This document shows, piece by piece, positions 16,071 through 24,262 of a stretch of DNA of 41,820 bases. Every line of letters begins with the position of its first letter. The stretch's first letter is position 1. The stretch lies in assembly GCA_031272185.1 (NCBI GenBank), contig JAISUG010000101.1, positions 1-41,820 on the forward strand. The letters run 5' to 3'. The stretch is from Lachnospiraceae bacterium (GTDB lineage: Bacteria; Bacillota; Clostridia; Lachnospirales; Lachnospiraceae). The position numbers and the translations under genes are program-made. The notes under the pieces are model-generated. The model searched no databases. It saw only the letters and a program-made list of their open reading frames with translations, and was not told the DNA's origin.

Positions 16071-17402
16071 TCACAGGTTCCGGTTGTCGATGACCCGCTT
16101 CGCCTTGCCTTCGCTGCGGTCGATGGTTTTGGGCTCCACCAGCTTCACGTTAACGGACACGCCCAGCGCATCGTGGAGCACCCTGGCCACTTTCGCCCGC
16201 AGCTCGTCCAGCTTTCGGATCTCGTCGGAGAAATACCGCTCGTCCACTTCCACCAGCACGGTGAGCACGTCCAGGTTGTCCTCCCGGTCCACGATGAGCA
16301 GGTAATGTGGCGCCACGCCGCCGCCCATGGACAAAAGCGCCGTCTCCACCTGGGTGGGGAACACATTGACGCCCCGGATGACCTTCATGTCGTCCGTACG
16401 CCCGGTGAATTTGTTGAACCGAGCCAATGTGCGCCCGCAGTCGCATTTGTCCCTGGTGATGTCCGTCAGGTCCTTGGTCCTGTAGCGCAGCAGCGGCAGG
16501 GCCTCCTTGGCCAACGTGGTAAACACCAGCTCGCCGGTCTCCCCTTCCGCGCAGGGTGCGTCGGTGGCGGGGTTGAGCACCTCGGGGTAGAAATAGTCCT
16601 CGTACACATGGAGGCCTTTGTGGTGGATGCAGTCCATGGCCACACCGGGCCCGGTGATCTCGCACAGCCCATAGATATCAAAACAGTCGATATGCAGTAT
16701 GCTCTCAATTTTCTTGCGCATTTCCTCGGTCCAGGGCTCCGCGCCGTGGATGCCCGCCCGGATCTTGAGTCGGTCCACCACGCCCGCTTCCGCCATGGCC
16801 TCCGCCAGGTGCAGCGCATAGCTGGGGGTGCAGGCGATAGCCGTCGCCTCGAAGTCCTCCATGCACATCATCTGACGTTTGGTGTTGCCGCTGGACATGG
16901 GGATCGCCATGGCCCCGATGTGTGTGGCGCCGTAGTCCAGCCCCATCCCGCCGGTGAAAAGCCCGTAGCCGTAGCACACGTGGATCCTGTCCTCCCGCCC
17001 CAGTCCGGCCATGGTCAGGCCCCTGCCGCAGCATTCGCCCCATACGTCCACGTCTTTCTGGGAATAGGGCATGACCACCAGTTTCCCCGTGGTGCCTGAC
17101 GTCCCCTGCACCCTGACCACATCGGCGTTTGGGACTGCCAGCAGTTGGAACGGGTAGTTGGCGCGCACGTCTTCTTTGGTGGTGAATGGCAGTTTGCCGA
17201 TATCCTCGATGCCCCGGATGTCGCCCGGCTCCACGCCCATCTCTTTCATCTTCTTCTGATAAAAGGGCACCCTCTCGTACACGCGCCTAACCACGTCTTT
17301 CAGGCGCTCGCTTTGGAGTGCGCTCATCTCATCCCGGCTGGCGCACTCCACTTTCGGGTCCAGGATGGTCTCTACCCACGGTTTGCTTTCGTTCTTTGCC
17401 AT
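16071..17402 (-). CDS. Phenylacetate-CoA ligase family (PaaK-like aryl-CoA ligase), copy 1
   Basis: This 443-residue AMP-forming ligase activates an aryl acid such as phenylacetate or indoleacetate to its CoA thioester. The P-loop TSGTTGKLVVMPYS lies near residues 101-114. Family motifs follow: IPMSSGNTKRQ, ACTPSYALHLAE, YGLCEITGPG, ELVFTTLAKEALPLLRYRTKDLT, a CDCGRT knuckle and GVNVFPTQVE. The C-terminal AMP-binding_C2 domain ends GKAKRVIDNR with the catalytic lysine region. It belongs to an apparent transcript paaK2-iorA-iorB-ACT-paaK1-ACT. GGAGAGGGAAG precedes the ATG. The exact substrate is inferred from neighbouring iorAB and trp genes. Confidence 0.93.
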   Translation of the reverse strand: MAKNESKPWVETILDPKVECASRDEMSALQSERLKDVVRRVYERVPFYQKKMKEMGVEPGDIRGIEDIGKLPFTTKEDVRANYPFQLLAVPNADVVRVQGTSGTTGKLVVMPYSQKDVDVWGECCGRGLTMAGLGREDRIHVCYGYGLFTGGMGLDYGATHIGAMAIPMSSGNTKRQMMCMEDFEATAIACTPSYALHLAEAMAEAGVVDRLKIRAGIHGAEPWTEEMRKKIESILHIDCFDIYGLCEITGPGVAMDCIHHKGLHVYEDYFYPEVLNPATDAPCAEGETGELVFTTLAKEALPLLRYRTKDLTDITRDKCDCGRTLARFNKFTGRTDDMKVIRGVNVFPTQVETALLSMGGGVAPHYLLIVDREDNLDVLTVLVEVDERYFSDEIRKLDELRAKVARVLHDALGVSVNVKLVEPKTIDRSEGKAKRVIDNRNL

Positions 17403-17485
17403 AGCTTTCTTCCCTCTCCTCCATATATTTCCAGTGCATTAATCCCATTGCCTTATCCCATATGTCTACGGGCGGCACAGCCAAA

Positions 17486-17603
17486 CCTCCGCCGCGCCTC
17501 GTATCGGCCGCCGCCGTCGCCGGACGCCGCAGTCACCCGGATGCCTCCGCCGCGCTACGTATCGGCCGCCGCTGTCACCGGGCGCCGTCACCGGGCGCCC
17601 CTC
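17486..17603. repeat. 58-bp tandem duplication, GC-rich spacer
   Basis: Two 58-bp copies begin at 17486 and 17544 (CCTCCGCCGCGC...GTATCGGCCGCCGC...). They occupy most of the gap between the two aryl-metabolism genes and do not code for a plausible protein. Confidence 0.7.
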
Positions 17604-17634
17604 GGCATACCCACCCGCCTGACGCAGCCCGTGT

Positions 17635-18054
17635 CTATAGTTCCCCGGCCTCCACCACCCGGATCTTCGCTTCACCCAGGATGGCGCAGGCTTTTTCGTT
17701 GTCGTCGGTGTGAAACACCATCACAGGCGCCTTCCCGCCCCTGATGACGAAAGAATATATGTAGTTCACGTTCACGCCGCCCTTTGCCAGGGCCTCCAGC
17801 ATCCGGCCCAGGCTGCCTTTTTCGTCCACCAGCTCCGCACCCACCACCTCAGTGATGCGCACCACGAACCCCCGCCTGGTCAGGACATCCTTCGCCGATG
17901 CGACCTGGTCCACCACCATGCGCAGGATCCCGAACTCGGGGGTGTCATAGGCCGCCACCGCACGGATGTTTATGCCCTCCTCGCCCAGGATCTGGGTCAC
18001 TTCCCACAGGCTCCCCGGCCTGTTGTCCACGAAAATCGATACCTGAGATATCAT
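17635..18054 (-). CDS. Double ACT-domain protein, copy 2
   Basis: This 139-residue tandem ACT protein is a paralogue of the one at 15403-15840. Domain 1 runs from SQVSIFVDNRPGSLWEVTQI to FGILRMVVD, and domain 2 from EVVGAELVDEKGSLGRMLEAL to YIYSFV. The GSL-type turn before each helix is the usual ligand-contact region. ATG 18054 has GGGGGAG upstream; an in-frame ATG at 18066 would lose that site. It lies between iorB and the first aryl-CoA ligase, so it probably senses an aromatic amino acid in connection with these enzymes (inference from position). Confidence 0.88.
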   Translation of the reverse strand: MISQVSIFVDNRPGSLWEVTQILGEEGINIRAVAAYDTPEFGILRMVVDQVASAKDVLTRRGFVVRITEVVGAELVDEKGSLGRMLEALAKGGVNVNYIYSFVIRGGKAPVMVFHTDDNEKACAILGEAKIRVVEAGEL

Positions 18055-18105
18055 CGTCTCCCCCATTCCCCGCCTCCCGGCGGCACCGCACACGCCTATT
18101 TTTTT

Positions 18106-18675
18106 CTATATGGACTTCCCCGCCCGGAAGGCTTTCAGGTTTATGTCCACCGCGCTCCTGGGCACGGTTTTGCGTATCACGTCTTCCCATTCTTCCTGTG
18201 AAAAATCCATGTACCGGGATGCCAGCCCCAGCACGATGAGGTTGAACACCCTGGGGTTTCCCATTTCCTTGGCCAATGAAGTGGCGTCAGCCGCATAGAC
18301 CCTGTACTGCTGCGAGAGTGTGCCCAGTATGTCCTCGGGGTATTTCGCCGCACCTATCACCACCGGCATCGGGTCGATGCGGTAGTCATTCACGATCAAT
18401 ATGCCGTCCTTTTTCAGGAAATGCGCATAGCGCATCGCCTCCAGACGTTCAAACGCGATGATCACATCCGCATGGCCTTCCTCCACGATGGGCTCGTCCA
18501 CTTTGTCGCCATAGCGCACGAACGTCACCACGGAGCCGCCGCGCTGGGCCATGCCATGCACCTCGGACAGCTTCACATCATACCCGGCGCCCTGCGCCAG
18601 CCCCCCCAGTATCCGGCTGGTGAGCAACGTCCCCTGCCCGCCCACGCCGACTATGATAATATTTTTTGTGTTCAT
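18106..18675 (-). CDS. iorB: Indolepyruvate ferredoxin oxidoreductase, beta subunit
   Basis: IorB is the gamma-domain-type subunit of the thiamine-pyrophosphate enzyme that interconverts aryl pyruvates plus CoA with aryl-acetyl-CoA, CO2 and reduced ferredoxin. The 189 residues begin NIIIVGVGGQGTLLTSRIL, the pyruvate/ketoisovalerate oxidoreductase catalytic-domain signature, followed by SEVHGMAQRGGSVVTFVR, which is diagnostic for IorB. The start has AGAAAGG upstream. It follows iorA after 146 bp and precedes an ACT protein. Oxygen-sensitive enzymes of this class indicate an anaerobic host. Confidence 0.95.
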   Translation of the reverse strand: MNTKNIIIVGVGGQGTLLTSRILGGLAQGAGYDVKLSEVHGMAQRGGSVVTFVRYGDKVDEPIVEEGHADVIIAFERLEAMRYAHFLKKDGILIVNDYRIDPMPVVIGAAKYPEDILGTLSQQYRVYAADATSLAKEMGNPRVFNLIVLGLASRYMDFSQEEWEDVIRKTVPRSAVDINLKAFRAGKSI

Positions 18676-18821
18676 TTTCTGCCTTTCTAAATTACATTCG
18701 CCGCCTGCGAACCGATACGGCGCAACCCGGCGAACCGATCACCGAAACCCGCAACCGCCAAAAGGCCGACCCGGCGAAACTGTATGCACCGCCAATGGCC
18801 AAAGCGACCCTTGGGGCCCGT

Positions 18822-20558
18822 TCAGCCCGCAAGTTCGATAGCCCCGAATTTGCACAGCCCGAAGCACAGCCCGCACCCGCTGCAGAGTGTCTCGTCGCTG
18901 GTGATCACCCCATCCTCGCCCACCGTGATGGCGGGGCAGCCAGGGCCCAGGCACGCCTTGCACTTCTTGCACTTGTCCGGAAGGAAACGGTAAAACGGCC
19001 TTTTCACTTTGCTAAGCAACACGCAGGGGCTTTGGGCGATGATAACCGACACCCCCTCGAAATCCTGCGCCTCTTTGACGGCGCCGGACAGTGCTGGATG
19101 GTCGAACACATCCACCACCCTCACCCAAGGCACTCCCATGCCTTTCAGCAGTTCCACCAGGTCCACCGCAGGGACGGTTTTCCCCTGGAGGGTCTTTCCT
19201 GTGGCGGCATGGTCCTGGTGCCCGGTCATCCCGGTGGTGGAGTTGTCCAGTATCAGCACCGTGCCCGTGGACTGGTTGTACACCATGTTCAGGAGGGAGT
19301 TGATGCCTGTATGCAGGAAAGTGGAGTCGCCGATGACCGCCACCCAGTCCTTGATGTAATCGCGCCCTTTGGCCTTTTCCATGCCGTGGAGCGAGGAAAT
19401 CCCCGAGCCCATGCACACGGTGGTGTCCACCACCCCCAGCGGGGCCACCGCACCCAATGTATAGCACCCGATGTCCCCGGCCGCATGGATCTTCAGCTTG
19501 CGCAGCACTTCGTACGTGCTGCGGTGTGGGCACCCGGGGCACAGGATGGGCGGGCGGTTGGGAGCGCCTTCGGCGGGTTTCGCCTGGGTTTTTTCGCCCA
19601 GCAGCGCTTCCCGGAGCATATTGGCGCTGTATTCGCCCAGCAGCGTGAACGCCTCTTTGCCGATGCAGGAGATCCCCCAGGAACGCACCTGTTCCTCGAT
19701 GAGGGGGTCCAGCTCCTCCACGATGTAGAGTTTTTCCACCTTGGAAGCGAATTCGCTTATCAGCCCTTTGGGCAATGGGTGTACCATCCCCAGCTTCAGC
19801 ACGCTCGCCTCCGGCAGCGCCTCCTTTACGTACAGGTATGGTATCCCGGCGGTTATGACGCCGATCTTGGTGTCACCCCATTCCACCGTGTTTATGGGCA
19901 TCGTGTCCGCTGCCGCCGCCAGCTCCCGCATCCTTTCTTCCACCGCGGCGTGACGGCCTTTGGCGTTGCCGGGCATCATGACGTTTTTGGCCGGGTTGCG
20001 GCTATATGGCCGGTCTTCCGGCACCACCCTTGGCTCCAATGCCACGAAGCTCTGGGAATGTGCCAGGCGCGTGGTGGTGCGCAGCACAAATGGCCTGTCG
20101 TAGGCGACGCTCAGCTCGAAGGCCATCTTGGTGTATTCTTTCGCCTCCCGGCTGTCGGCGGGTTCCAGCACAGGCAGCTTCGCGGCCCGCGCCACCATGC
20201 GGGTGTCCTGCTCGTTTTGGGAACTGTAGAGCCCCGGGTCGTCCGCAACCACGAACAGCAATCCGCCGTTGACCCCCATATATGAAACCGTGTAGGCGGG
20301 GTCCGCAGCCACGTTGAACCCCACATGCTTCATGCACGCCATGGCCCGCACGCCGGCCAGGTTCGCGCCGATAGCCACTTCCGCAGCCACTTTTTCGTTG
20401 GGAGCCCATTCGCAGTACAGGTCCTGCGCATACTGCACCAGGCACTCGCTGATCTCAGTGCTGGGCGTGCCGGGATATGCGCTTGCGACCTTCACCCCCG
20501 CCTCGTAAGCCCCGCGCGCGATGGCCGCATTGCCCAACATCAGTACACTCTCTTGCAT
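18822..20558 (-). CDS. iorA: Indolepyruvate ferredoxin oxidoreductase, alpha subunit
   Basis: IorA carries the TPP and 4Fe-4S centres of the Ior complex. The 578-residue protein starts with VLMLGNAAIARGAYEAGVKV and SAYPGTPSTEI (pyrimidine domain). It continues with RPPILCPGCPHRSTY and the TPP-binding GDIGCYTLG and GDSTFLHTGINSLLN motifs. It ends with two ferredoxin-type clusters, CKKCKACLGPGCP and CSGCGLCFGLCKF. Length and order match the family. ATG 20558 is chosen because AAAGGA lies nine bases upstream and the protein then starts like relatives. It sits directly downstream of the second aryl-CoA ligase, as expected if the ligase supplies aryl-acetyl-CoA to Ior. Confidence 0.96.
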   Translation of the reverse strand: MQESVLMLGNAAIARGAYEAGVKVASAYPGTPSTEISECLVQYAQDLYCEWAPNEKVAAEVAIGANLAGVRAMACMKHVGFNVAADPAYTVSYMGVNGGLLFVVADDPGLYSSQNEQDTRMVARAAKLPVLEPADSREAKEYTKMAFELSVAYDRPFVLRTTTRLAHSQSFVALEPRVVPEDRPYSRNPAKNVMMPGNAKGRHAAVEERMRELAAAADTMPINTVEWGDTKIGVITAGIPYLYVKEALPEASVLKLGMVHPLPKGLISEFASKVEKLYIVEELDPLIEEQVRSWGISCIGKEAFTLLGEYSANMLREALLGEKTQAKPAEGAPNRPPILCPGCPHRSTYEVLRKLKIHAAGDIGCYTLGAVAPLGVVDTTVCMGSGISSLHGMEKAKGRDYIKDWVAVIGDSTFLHTGINSLLNMVYNQSTGTVLILDNSTTGMTGHQDHAATGKTLQGKTVPAVDLVELLKGMGVPWVRVVDVFDHPALSGAVKEAQDFEGVSVIIAQSPCVLLSKVKRPFYRFLPDKCKKCKACLGPGCPAITVGEDGVITSDETLCSGCGLCFGLCKFGAIELAG

Positions 20559-20694
20559 ATCGTCCAATCCTTTCGTGCTTCCTTGCATTTATGCCCGCAA
20601 GCATATGCTGCCGTCCTATATGTCGTACTATCTGTCGTCTGGCCCGCTGCCCTATCCGCCGCCTGGCCCGCTTCCCATCCTTGCGCCGTCCGTC

Positions 20695-20797
20695 CACCCG
20701 CTTCGCCAACGCGAACCGCCTGCACACATGCTGCATCCTCTCACCGCGCACTGCCGAGTGTCATCACCCGCCTCGCCAAAGCGAGCTGCCTGCACAT
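20695..20797. repeat. Direct repeats offset by 70 bp at the 3' end of the ligase gene
   Basis: CACCCGCTTCGCCAACGCGA (20695) recurs as CACCCGCCTCGCCAAAGCGA (20765), each followed by CTGCACA; about 33 bp is shared at roughly 85% identity while the intervening bases are unrelated. The repeats lie in the 247-bp spacer before iorA. Confidence 0.65.
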
Positions 20798-20805
20798 CCC
20801 CCGCT

Positions 20806-22116
20806 TCACAACCCATCCTTGCGCAGGTCGGTGACCCGCTTGGCTTTCCCCTCAAACCGCTGCAGGCTGTGGGGCGCCACCAGCTTGATCTTGGTCGCCA
20901 GGCCCAGCACGTCATGCATGCGTTTCTGGATGCGCTTTTCCAGCTCGTCCAGCTGCCCATAGCTGTCCAGCAACCGGTCGTCGATGAGTTCCACGGCGAT
21001 GGTCATCATATCAAGGTACTCGATGCGTTCCACAGTGATATGGTAGTGGGGGCCGATTTCGGGTACGCCCAGCAGCACTTCTTCGATCTGGGTGGGGAAC
21101 ACATTGACGCCCCGTATCACCAGCATGTCGTCAGCGCGGCCGAATAGGTTCGCCATGCGCACGGTGGTGCGCCCGCAGGGGCATGGCGCGTAGTCCAGTT
21201 TCGTCAGGTCGCCGGTGCGGTAGCGCATGAGGGGCAGCGCCTCCTTGCCCAGGCAGGTGATCACCAGCTCCCCGGACTGCCCCTCCGGCAGGACCTGCCC
21301 CGTGGCAGGGTCGATGATCTCCGGTATGAACCAGTCCTCGTTCACATGCATCCCCGTCAGCGCCTCGCACTCCCCGGAAACGCCCGGCCCGCACAGTTCG
21401 CTCATCCCGTAGTTCTGGGTGCAGAAAAACCCTTTGCCCCAGATTTTTTGCATCTCTGCCCGCATGGGCTCCGTCATGCCCTCGCCGCCGAACAGCCCAA
21501 TGCGCAGTTTCAGGTCCTTTTCTGGGTCCAGCCCCGCCTCCCTGACCTCCTCGCCCAAGTGCAGTGCGTATGAGGGGGTGGCCACCAGCAGCGTGGTGCC
21601 GATGTCCTGCATGAAGAGCATCTGTTTTTTGGAATTGCCGGAAGACATGGGGATGACCGAAGCACCTATCCTCTCCAGCCCCCCATGGAGGCCCAGCGCC
21701 CCCGTAAATGTCCCGTAGCCAAATGATATCTGCGCTATGTCGTCTTTCGACGCGCCGCCCATGCAGGCGATCCGCGCCACGTTGTCCAGCCATACGTCCA
21801 GGTCTTTGCGGGTGTACCCCACCACCGTGGGCTTGCCCGTGGTGCCGCTGGAGGCGTGGAAACGCACCAGCTCGCCCGGTGCCACCGCGAACATCCCCAT
21901 GGGGTAGTTGTCCCGGAAATCCGCCTTCACCGTGTATGGCAGTTTTTGCAGGTCCGAAAGCTCCCTTATATCCTCCGGCTTCACACCCGCCGCATCCATC
22001 TTCGCCCTGTAGGGAGCCACTCTGTCATAGATATAGCGGACGCTCTCCTTTAGTTTTCCCAGTTGCAGCTGCTCCATCTGCCCCCTGGGCAGCGTTTCCT
22101 CTTTAGACCAAATCAT
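20806..22116 (-). CDS. Phenylacetate-CoA ligase family (PaaK-like aryl-CoA ligase), copy 2
   Basis: This 436-residue aryl-CoA ligase is paralogous to the product of 16071-17402 and forms a CoA thioester through an acyl-adenylate. It shows HASSGTTGKPTVVGYT (P-loop, near residue 90), IPMSSGNSKKQM, VATPSYALHLGE, NYGMSELCGPG and ITCLGKEALPLMRYRTGDLT. A CPCGRT knuckle, GVNVFPTQIE and the C-terminal GKAKRV lysine motif follow. ATG 22116 has GGGGAGG five bases upstream. It heads the iorAB cluster and has its own promoter and a 160-base leader containing two identical 27-bp repeats. Confidence 0.94.
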   Translation of the reverse strand: MIWSKEETLPRGQMEQLQLGKLKESVRYIYDRVAPYRAKMDAAGVKPEDIRELSDLQKLPYTVKADFRDNYPMGMFAVAPGELVRFHASSGTTGKPTVVGYTRKDLDVWLDNVARIACMGGASKDDIAQISFGYGTFTGALGLHGGLERIGASVIPMSSGNSKKQMLFMQDIGTTLLVATPSYALHLGEEVREAGLDPEKDLKLRIGLFGGEGMTEPMRAEMQKIWGKGFFCTQNYGMSELCGPGVSGECEALTGMHVNEDWFIPEIIDPATGQVLPEGQSGELVITCLGKEALPLMRYRTGDLTKLDYAPCPCGRTTVRMANLFGRADDMLVIRGVNVFPTQIEEVLLGVPEIGPHYHITVERIEYLDMMTIAVELIDDRLLDSYGQLDELEKRIQKRMHDVLGLATKIKLVAPHSLQRFEGKAKRVTDLRKDGL

Positions 22117-22146
22117 AGTCGCCTCCCCATCAAACTCTCTGTGCCA

Positions 22147-22246
22147 CCAAGCGTGATTCCCGCATAAATACACGTTTGTACGCCCTGCGCACCGTTTCCT
22201 CCGCACCGGATATGCGCTTCCAAGCGTGATTCCCGCATAAATACAC
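22147..22246. repeat. Two identical 27-bp repeats in the paaK2 leader
   Basis: Bases 22147-22173 and 22220-22246 are identical (minus-strand core TTTATGCGGGAATCACGC), offset by 73 bp, between the promoter and the start of the ligase gene. Each copy contains an ATG that opens a short reading frame beginning Met-Arg-Glu-Ser-Arg-Leu; the frame of the downstream copy ends eleven codons later just before the ligase ribosome site. Confidence 0.75.
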
Positions 22247-22280
22247 CCATGGGAGGCCACTGTCCGCCCCCATGGGTACA

Positions 22281-22308
22281 AGTATATCACAAACCGCCGA
22301 CTTGTAAA
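22281..22308 (-). promoter_or_regulatory. Probable promoter of the paaK2-ior cluster
   Basis: TTTACA (22308-22303) and TATACT (22286-22281) are separated by 16 bp on the minus strand. A CCCATGGG inverted pair (22246-22253 and 22269-22276) follows around the presumed start of transcription and could act as an operator or hairpin. Confidence 0.65.
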
Positions 22309-22353
22309 GAAAGATTCTCAATATTTTCGAAAGGTGATTTGTGTGCCGGGGCT

Positions 22354-22456
22354 GCCCCCAAGCATGCTTCATATGTCCTTGGACAGTGGGTGTTCGGCGC
22401 GCTGGACGGGGAGCTGGCCGTTGCCCCAAAGCATGGCTTCATATATCCTTGAACAG
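22354..22456. repeat. Duplicated 3' edge of the DUF234 ATPase gene
   Basis: The last codons and stop of the ATPase gene (22423-22456) recur, imperfectly, at 22354-22387: GCATGNCTTCATATNTCCTT in plus orientation. The offset is 69 bp. The duplicate also ends in KDI-stop when read on the minus strand. Confidence 0.65.
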
Positions 22457-23860
22457 GTCGTCCAGGGTGATGACTGACTGTATGTCGTTTTTCCAGGGCC
22501 CCGTCCCCACGCCGCCCGATGCGATCAGCGTCACATGGATGGCCTTTTTCGTGCCGGTTTCCCGCCAGAAGACCTCCTTTTTACGTTCCAGCTCCGCCGC
22601 CTCGCTTTCGGAGAAATCGTAAGGCGATCCGGTGAATTTGCATTCGCAAAGGTTGATGACGTCGTCTTTGCGGTCGATCAGGAGGTCGATTTGCGCGCCG
22701 CCCTTCGTCTGTTCGCTGCGGAATGCGTAGACCTCGGTGACGACGCCGGCGATGCCGAGCTTTTGTTTGATCTGCGGCACATGTGCCATACAAAGCCGCT
22801 CGAAGGCGTAACCGCACCATCCCCTGTGTGCAGGGTCCGTCAGGTAGTTGGTCCAAAAATGCGGATCTGTCCCTTTCCGGCCTTTCAGGAACTTGAGATA
22901 GAAAAGGGTGAAGAAATCAACGCATTTGTAGTATTCCCCGTTTCTGCGCTTTATTATGTCTTGGCTTTGCGACACCAACCCGCATTCCTCCAGCTCAGCC
23001 AGAGCCTTCGTGAGGCCGCCGCCGTCGGAGACGCCGCTTTTCTGGGACAGTTCCTGCCTGGTGATACCGCTTCCGTGACTCGCCAGTGTTTCCACGATGC
23101 GAATGTGGTTTTCTGCGTTCCGGAAAAGGGAATGGTACAGACGGTCGAATTCCCTGGCCAGCTTGGCGTTTTTCTCAAAGAGAAGCAAGTCTATGTTCTG
23201 GTTCAACCCATACATCTTGTCCATCGCATCCATGTAGTAGGGGATACCGCCAAGGATCATGTACGCCTCAGCGATCTGCCTACGGTTGTATGCGATGCCC
23301 CGGCTGCGGTAGAATGCCTCGCACTCGCCAAGTGTAAATGGCTCGACAACGATTGTTTCGGTCACCCGGTTGTGAAGCCCACCATAGTTGTCGATCAGTT
23401 TTCTGATCATCCACGATACCGCGGAGCCGCACACAATGAGCATGATGTCCGGGCGCCGGGATGCGAATGCGTTCCAGAAATGTTCAAGCGCAGTCAAAAA
23501 GCCCGACTTCGGCGTGTCGAGCCACGGCAGCTCGTCGAAAAAGAGGACTTTCCTCCCCTGGGTGACATCCCGTTCGATTTGTTCCTCCAGCAAACGGAAA
23601 GCATCCGCCCAGCTTTTGGGTGGCCGGATGTCGCCTTGGTAGTGCTTCCTGAGCGCCTGATAAAACTCGCCCAGTTGGTCTGTTTTCTTCCCGCTCGCTG
23701 TACCTGTCACGGAAAATGCGAAACGGTTGCCGAAATGCTCTGCGACCAGGTATGTCTTTCCGACCCTCCGCCTGCCATATACCGCCACAAACTCAGGCTT
23801 CCCGGATCCTTCGCAGCGTTCCAGGATGTGTCGTTCCTTTCCTCGCCCTATGATCTCCAT
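22439..23860 (-). CDS. ATPase_2/DUF234 family ATP-binding protein
   Basis: This 473-residue P-loop protein belongs to the STAND-like archaeal-type ATPase_2 family. Walker A is VAVYGRRRVGKTYLV (residues 25-39), Walker B is KVLFFDELPWLD near residue 112, and MLIVCGSAVSWM is the sensor strand. LGGIPYYM follows. A winged-helix segment (SGITRQELSQKSGVSDGGGL) then leads into a C-terminal DUF234 nuclease-like fold with IDLLIDRKDDVINLCECKFT, an acidic pair plus ExK pattern. The function of these proteins is not established. ATG 23860 has GGAGG upstream and a consensus promoter at 23988-24016. It differs in subfamily from the DUF4143 ATPase at 2787-4040. Confidence 0.9.
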   Translation of the reverse strand: MEIIGRGKERHILERCEGSGKPEFVAVYGRRRVGKTYLVAEHFGNRFAFSVTGTASGKKTDQLGEFYQALRKHYQGDIRPPKSWADAFRLLEEQIERDVTQGRKVLFFDELPWLDTPKSGFLTALEHFWNAFASRRPDIMLIVCGSAVSWMIRKLIDNYGGLHNRVTETIVVEPFTLGECEAFYRSRGIAYNRRQIAEAYMILGGIPYYMDAMDKMYGLNQNIDLLLFEKNAKLAREFDRLYHSLFRNAENHIRIVETLASHGSGITRQELSQKSGVSDGGGLTKALAELEECGLVSQSQDIIKRRNGEYYKCVDFFTLFYLKFLKGRKGTDPHFWTNYLTDPAHRGWCGYAFERLCMAHVPQIKQKLGIAGVVTEVYAFRSEQTKGGAQIDLLIDRKDDVINLCECKFTGSPYDFSESEAAELERKKEVFWRETGTKKAIHVTLIASGGVGTGPWKNDIQSVITLDDLFKDI

Positions 23861-23866
23861 ATCACA

Positions 23867-23971
23867 CCTCCAAAGCGATATCCGAACCGTCCCCGGCAAA
23901 AGACTTCGCGCTTACGCAGGATGCCCGCATCATAGCCTCCAAAGTGATACCCGAACCGTTCCCGGCAAAAG
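23867..23971. repeat. 36-bp direct repeats around the ATPase ribosome site
   Basis: Copies 23867-23902 and 23936-23971 match at 33 of 36 positions (CCTCCAAAGNGATANCCGAA...), offset by 69 bp, with a 33-bp unrelated spacer. The gene-proximal copy contains the GGAGG ribosome site of the ATPase. Confidence 0.8.
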
Positions 23972-23987
23972 GGGTTGGCAGTGAATC

Positions 23988-24016
23988 ATTATAAATGAAA
24001 TCATCAGATAAATCAA
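23988..24016 (-). promoter_or_regulatory. Promoter of the DUF234 ATPase gene
   Basis: TTGATT (24016-24011) and a perfect TATAAT (23993-23988) with a 17-bp spacer lie 128 bp upstream of the ATG on the minus strand. The tandem copy of this unit carries the weaker CTGATA/TATGAT pair. Confidence 0.75.
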
Positions 24017-24122
24017 CCGTTTTCTGCAAAATAGCTCGCTGGAATGGCACGATTTGCACATATTCCAGCGATCTATTTGTTGCATCATAAACGAAATCAA
24101 GGGATATATCAGTCATTTTCGT

Positions 24123-24176
24123 CAAAATAGCTCGCTGAAATGGCACGACTTACACTCATTCCAGCGAGCTATTTTG
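24123..24176 (-). terminator. Terminator after rsmA
   Basis: AAAATAGCTCGCTG pairs with CAGCGAGCTATTTT (nearly perfect 19-bp stem with a 16-base loop), ending in a short T-run on either strand. It closes the tatD-tadA-rsmA transcript and may work in both directions. Confidence 0.75.
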
Positions 24177-24262
24177 ATCCAAGAGGGATGTGCCCCAGTG
24201 CATCACTCAGCCGCGCGAACCTCCCAGCACATCCCTTAACCATACGCCCCCCGGCGCATCAC

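Larger units (their letters stand above)
23985..24176. repeat. 96-bp tandem module: hairpin plus promoter, two copies
   Basis: Two diverged copies of a 96-bp unit (from about 23985 and 24081) each contain a promoter-like AT-rich part and the hairpin CAAAATAGCTCGCTG...CCAGCGANCTATTT. The copy nearer the ATPase supplies its promoter, and the copy nearer rsmA supplies the terminator. Confidence 0.75.

Noticed and set aside
22130..22429. Small cysteine/histidine-containing peptide frame in the paaK2 leader
   Set aside because: It is produced by reading the 27-bp repeats, lacks a ribosome site, and crosses the promoter, so I do not call it a gene.
23867..23971. Repeat-spacer-repeat (36/33/36 bp) that resembles a minimal CRISPR
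   Set aside because: Only two imperfect copies, no cas genes in the window, and the gene-proximal copy contains a ribosome binding site. It belongs to the general pattern of duplicated spacers.
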